A stretch of 64,000 bases of DNA from Stenotrophomonas_A sp035539015 (GTDB taxonomy: Bacteria; Pseudomonadota; Gammaproteobacteria; Xanthomonadales; Xanthomonadaceae), in contig DATLJF010000200.1 of assembly GCA_035539015.1 (NCBI GenBank), positions 1 through 64,000 of the forward strand. The letters are read 5' to 3'. A program made the translations under genes and the position numbers. Positions 60,554-64,000 of the stretch are shown here, piece after piece. Positions within the stretch are counted from its first letter, which is position 1. Every line of letters starts with the position of its first letter. The notes beneath the pieces are model-generated. The model ran no database searches. It was not told the origin of the DNA and saw only the letters and a list, made by a program, of their open reading frames with translations.

Positions 60554-62116
60554 TCAGGCAATGCGGTAATGATCGACGGTGCGGTAGCGCCGCGCATACA
60601 GCCCGAAGGCGAGCGCGGCCAGGAACGCGAACCCGGCGAAGAAGAACATCAGGAACGCGGTCTCGCTCAGGCCGGTACTGTCGATGTGGCCGGTGACCGT
60701 GTCATTGCGCACCGCCACGTTGGACAACAACACCCACAGGTTGCCGACGGTGGTGGTGAGATACCAGAAGCTCATCACCACGCCCTTCATCGAAGCCGGC
60801 GCCTGGCTATAGGCGAACTCCAGGCCGGTGGCCGACACCAGCACCTCGCCGAAGGTCAGCAGCGCATAGGGCAGGATCTGCCAGGCGATATGCATCGGAT
60901 CGCCGCCATCCATCGTGACCTGGATGGCACCGACCACGACCCAGGCCAGGCCGCTGAAGGCGATGCCGGCGGTCATCCGGCGCAGGGCGGTCGGCTCGTA
61001 GCCGCGCTTGCGCAGCAGCGGATACAGCACGAAGTTGTTGAACGGGATCAGCAGCATCACCAGCAGGGGGTTGAGCGCCTGCATCTGCGCGGCGCTGAAC
61101 CAGGCCGGCATCACCATCTCACGGCCCTGCAGCACCCAGGTCGAGGCCTTTTGGTCGAACAGCGAGAAGAACGGCGTCACCAGTGCGAACACCACCAGCA
61201 CCCGCAGCAGCGCGCGCACGCCATCGACCGCGGCATCGGGATGCGCGCCGCGGGCACGCTCCAGTTGCCACCAGGCGCCGCCGCCGACACCGGCCAGCAA
61301 CAGCACCAGGGTCAGGCACAGGCAGATGACGATGCCCAGGCTGTCGATCCAGGCAAAGCTGGCCAGCGCCAGCAGCAGCGCAACCACGGCCAGGGCCAGG
61401 CCCGGCCGCGCCTGTCCGGGCGCACGGGCCAGCAGCGCGGTGCGCACTACCCGGGCAAAGCTGTGCGGGTCCTGCGGCGGCGGCGGCACGTGGACGTAGC
61501 GCCTGCGGCCCAGCCAGAACACCAGCGTGGCCACGAACATCAACAGCCCGGGAATGCCGAACGCCCAGGCCGGCCCGAGGTTCTTCAGCGCCAGCGGAAT
61601 CAGCAACGAGGCGAACAACGAACCGAAGTTGATGATCCAGTAGAACGCGTCGAAGGCGATCCGGGCCAGGTGCTTGTTGCGCTGATCGAACTGGTCGCCC
61701 ATGAACGAGGCCACCAGCGGCTTGATGCCGCCGGCGCCCAGGGCGATCAGGCCCAGGCCAAGGAAGAAGCCGGTGCGATCGCCTTCGAACAGCGCCAGGC
61801 AGGCGTGGCCGGCGCAGTACACCAGGCTGAACCACAAGATGGTGTTGTACTTGCCGAAGAAGCGGTCGGCCAGCCAGCCACCGAGCAGCGGGAAGAAGTA
61901 CACGCCGATCATGAAACTGTGAAGGATGTGCTTGGCCTCGGCCTCGCGGCCGGGGGCCGTCACCTCCTGCAGCAGCAGCGAGGTGATCAGGAACTGCACC
62001 AGGATGTTGCGCATCCCGTAGAAGCTGAAGCGCTCGCAGGCTTCGTTGCCGATGATGAAGGGAAGTTGGCGCGGCATGCGCGCCGTCGCGGTGGCGGCCG
62101 GGGCAGAGGTCGTCAT
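60554..62116 (-). CDS. POT-family proton-coupled peptide transporter
   Basis: A 520-residue inner-membrane di/tripeptide-proton symporter. It has the family signature ExxERF in IGNEACERFSFYGMRN (about residues 24-33) and IALGAGGIKPLVASFMGDQF. It also has FSLFDQKASTWVLQG and about 14 membrane helices. ATG 62116 (MTTSAPAAT) is chosen over an in-frame upstream start. It is divergent from an M14 carboxypeptidase across 148 bp and 13 nt upstream of the rhomboid gene, on the same strand. The context suggests peptide scavenging. Confidence 0.92.
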   Translation of the reverse strand: MTTSAPAATATARMPRQLPFIIGNEACERFSFYGMRNILVQFLITSLLLQEVTAPGREAEAKHILHSFMIGVYFFPLLGGWLADRFFGKYNTILWFSLVYCAGHACLALFEGDRTGFFLGLGLIALGAGGIKPLVASFMGDQFDQRNKHLARIAFDAFYWIINFGSLFASLLIPLALKNLGPAWAFGIPGLLMFVATLVFWLGRRRYVHVPPPPQDPHSFARVVRTALLARAPGQARPGLALAVVALLLALASFAWIDSLGIVICLCLTLVLLLAGVGGGAWWQLERARGAHPDAAVDGVRALLRVLVVFALVTPFFSLFDQKASTWVLQGREMVMPAWFSAAQMQALNPLLVMLLIPFNNFVLYPLLRKRGYEPTALRRMTAGIAFSGLAWVVVGAIQVTMDGGDPMHIAWQILPYALLTFGEVLVSATGLEFAYSQAPASMKGVVMSFWYLTTTVGNLWVLLSNVAVRNDTVTGHIDSTGLSETAFLMFFFAGFAFLAALAFGLYARRYRTVDHYRIA

Positions 62117-62264
62117 CGTGGATATTCGCAGGACAAAGCCGAAGCCTAGCATTCCGCTATCGAGATTGCGGCTGGCCAGCGCGCCGGTTCGCCGCAGCGC
62201 AGCTTGGCCGCGACCGCGGCATCCCTTAGTCTCTCCGGTTCATCCTCGCCCCCAAGGATTCCTG

Positions 62265-64000
62265 GATGCGTCTGCGACCCGTGCTGGCCACTGCCCTGCT
62301 CTGCGCCCTGGCCTTGCCGGCGGCGGCTGCGGATGCGCCGCTGACCACGGTGTCCGAACGCAGCGGTTTCCTCGATACCGGCCGCTACGACGAAGTCCTG
62401 ACCCTGTGCGATGCGTTTGCCGCGCGCTACCCGCAGGCGGTGCGCTGCCTGGAATTCGGCACCACCCCCGAGGGCCGGCCGATGAAGGCACTGGCGATCT
62501 CCACTCAAGGCGCGCTGGACCCGGCGGCCGCGGCCAAGGCCAAGCTGCCGGTGGTGCTGATCCAGGGCGGCATCCACGCCGGCGAGATCGACGGCAAGGA
62601 TGCTGGCTTCCTCGCCCTGCGCGAGCTGCTGGAAGGCAAGCGCTCGCCGGGCACGCTGGACAAGGTGGTCTGGCTGTTCGTGCCGGTGTTCAACGTCGAT
62701 GGCCATGAACGCTTCGGCGCCTGGAACCGTCCCAACCAGCGCGGCCCGCGCGAAATGGGCTGGCGCGTGACGGCGCAGAACCTCAACCTCAACCGCGACT
62801 ACGTCAAGGCCGATGCGCCGGAGATGCAGGCCATGCTGCGCCTGGTGCAGCAGTGGGACCCACTGCTCTACGTCGACCTGCACGCCACCGACGGAGCCCA
62901 GTTCGAGCACGACGTCTCGATCCAGGTCGAGCCCCTGCACGCTGGCGATACGCGCCTGGCCGGCGATGGCAAGGTCCTGCGCGATGGCGTGATTGCCGAC
63001 TTGAAGCGCCACGGCTCGCTGCCGCTGCCCTACTACCCCTCGTTCGTGGTCGACGACGATCCGGCCTCGGGCTTCGAGGATTCGGTGCCGCCGCCGCGGT
63101 TTTCGCACGGCTACTTCCAGCTGCGCAACCGCTTCGGCATGTTGGTGGAAACCCATTCGTGGAAGCCGTATCCGCAGCGCGTGCAGATCATGCGCAACAC
63201 GATCGTCGCGGCGCTGGAACAAGCCGCGCGCCATGGCGTGCAATGGCGTGCCGATGCGCTGGCCGCCGACCGCGCCGACCTCGCCGGGCAACGCGTGGCG
63301 CTGGACTACAAGGCCAGCGAGCAAGCGCGCCAGGTCGACTTCCGTGGCTATGCGTATACGCGCACGCCTTCGCCGATCTCCGGCGCGCTGATGACGCGCT
63401 ACGACGAGAGCACCCCGCAAATCTGGCACCTGCCGTTACGCGATGATATTCGCCCCAGCGTAGTGGTCACCGCGCCGCGCGGCGGCTATGTCGTGCCTGC
63501 CGCGCAGGCGGCCTGGGTGGGCGAAAAGCTGCGCCAGCATGGCATCGCCTTCCAGGTATTGGGCGCACTCGACGCGCAGCCGTTGCAGTCCTTCCGCGCC
63601 GAGCAGGCCGAGTTTGCGGCGCAGTCGCTCGAGGGCCACCAGCGCCTGAGCGTGCAGGGCCAATGGCAGGACGATTCGCGCGCCATCGGTGCCGGTGCGT
63701 TGTTCGTGCCGATTGCACAGCCACAGGCGCGATTGGTCATGGCCCTGCTTGAACCGCAGGCGCCTGATTCGCTGCTGCAATGGGGCGAGTTCAACAACGC
63801 CTTCGAGCGCAAGGAATACATGGAAGCCTACGTCGCCGAGGCAGTGGCCGAGAAGATGCTGGCCGCCGACCCAGCCCTGAAGGCCGACTTCGAACGCCGC
63901 CTGCGCGAAGACCGTGCTTTCGCCAACGACCCGCGTGCACGGCTGGAATTCTTCTACCGCCGCCACCCCAGCTGGGACGAGCGCTATCGCTTGTACCCGG
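62265..64000 (+). CDS. M14-family metallocarboxypeptidase, cut by the right edge
   Basis: An exported zinc carboxypeptidase; 578 codons are visible and the stop lies beyond the window. A signal peptide ends near AAAD. The zinc ligands appear as HxxE in GGIHAGEIDGKD (about residue 104), with the third His in YVDLHATDG (about residue 205). The Arg/Asn substrate-binding region is NLNLNRDYVKADAPE. The extra C-terminal part (past about residue 340) exceeds the core M14 domain. The start is ATG 62265 with AAGGA upstream. It likely trims peptides in the periplasm for the divergent POT transporter. Confidence 0.92.

Noticed and set aside
1..64000. Insertion sequence, prophage or integrated element
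   Set aside because: I found no transposase, integrase, phage structural gene or tRNA-linked direct repeat.

Overview
The window reads as chromosomal DNA of a Xanthomonadaceae-type gammaproteobacterium (Xanthomonas, Stenotrophomonas or Pseudoxanthomonas relatives). The basis is the uniformly high GC with long antisense open frames, the Caulobacter-type TonB receptors, the S8-peptidase autotransporters, and a core set (dnaB, tcdA, class I fumarase, pldA, fpr, cfa) mixed with family-typical small proteins. The genus is inferred from gene content, not proven. I see no tRNA, rRNA, insertion sequence, prophage, CRISPR array or replication origin. The window cuts a gene at each end.

Region 1 (1-23600) is the most distinctive. 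A glycan-utilisation locus lies at 3826-20367. A leftward set (TonB receptor, GH2 beta-mannosidase, GH92 alpha-mannosidase) diverges from a rightward second GH92 alpha-mannosidase. A second divergent pair follows: a TonB receptor (leftward) and a GH30 glucosylceramidase/glucanase-like enzyme (rightward). Alpha- plus beta-mannosidases with outer-membrane receptors suggest uptake and trimming of mannose-rich glycans, such as N-glycans or fungal mannoprotein. The first divergent promoter region holds three copies of a 14-bp palindrome (consensus TTAGATCGATCTAA). The second has a different LacI-type box (TGACAGCGCTGT). The locus is flanked by two paralogous secreted subtilisin-like autotransporters. 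The left one is cut by the window edge and carries a frameshift. An OmpA-type lipoprotein and a DNA photolyase lie between it and the locus.

Region 2 (23918-38475) is mostly housekeeping or conserved: an unknown membrane-anchored protein, DnaB, an FMN reductase, a GST with a glutamine-dependent asparagine synthetase, an acyl-CoA dehydrogenase followed by a transglutaminase-like membrane protein, two glycine-zipper proteins, TatD, TcdA, a cytochrome c'-like protein, and a cold-shock protein with a long leader.

Region 3 (38710-52578) holds DUF456, outer-membrane phospholipase A, another GST, a Cys-rich lipoprotein, class I fumarase, a guanidine-modifying-superfamily enzyme, a BON protein, an ABC exporter, a PQQ-type sugar dehydrogenase, ferredoxin-NADP reductase, glutathione peroxidase, a membrane protein and an M3 peptidase (Dcp).

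Region 4 (52579-64000) starts with a 590-bp gene-free block built from three nested inverted repeats. It continues with a MarR-FUSC-DUF1656-HlyD aromatic-acid-type efflux operon, a GNAT-DUF3298-Cfa set, a small unknown protein behind a near-perfect sigma-54 promoter, a rhomboid-like protease, and a POT peptide transporter divergent from an M14 carboxypeptidase that runs off the right end.
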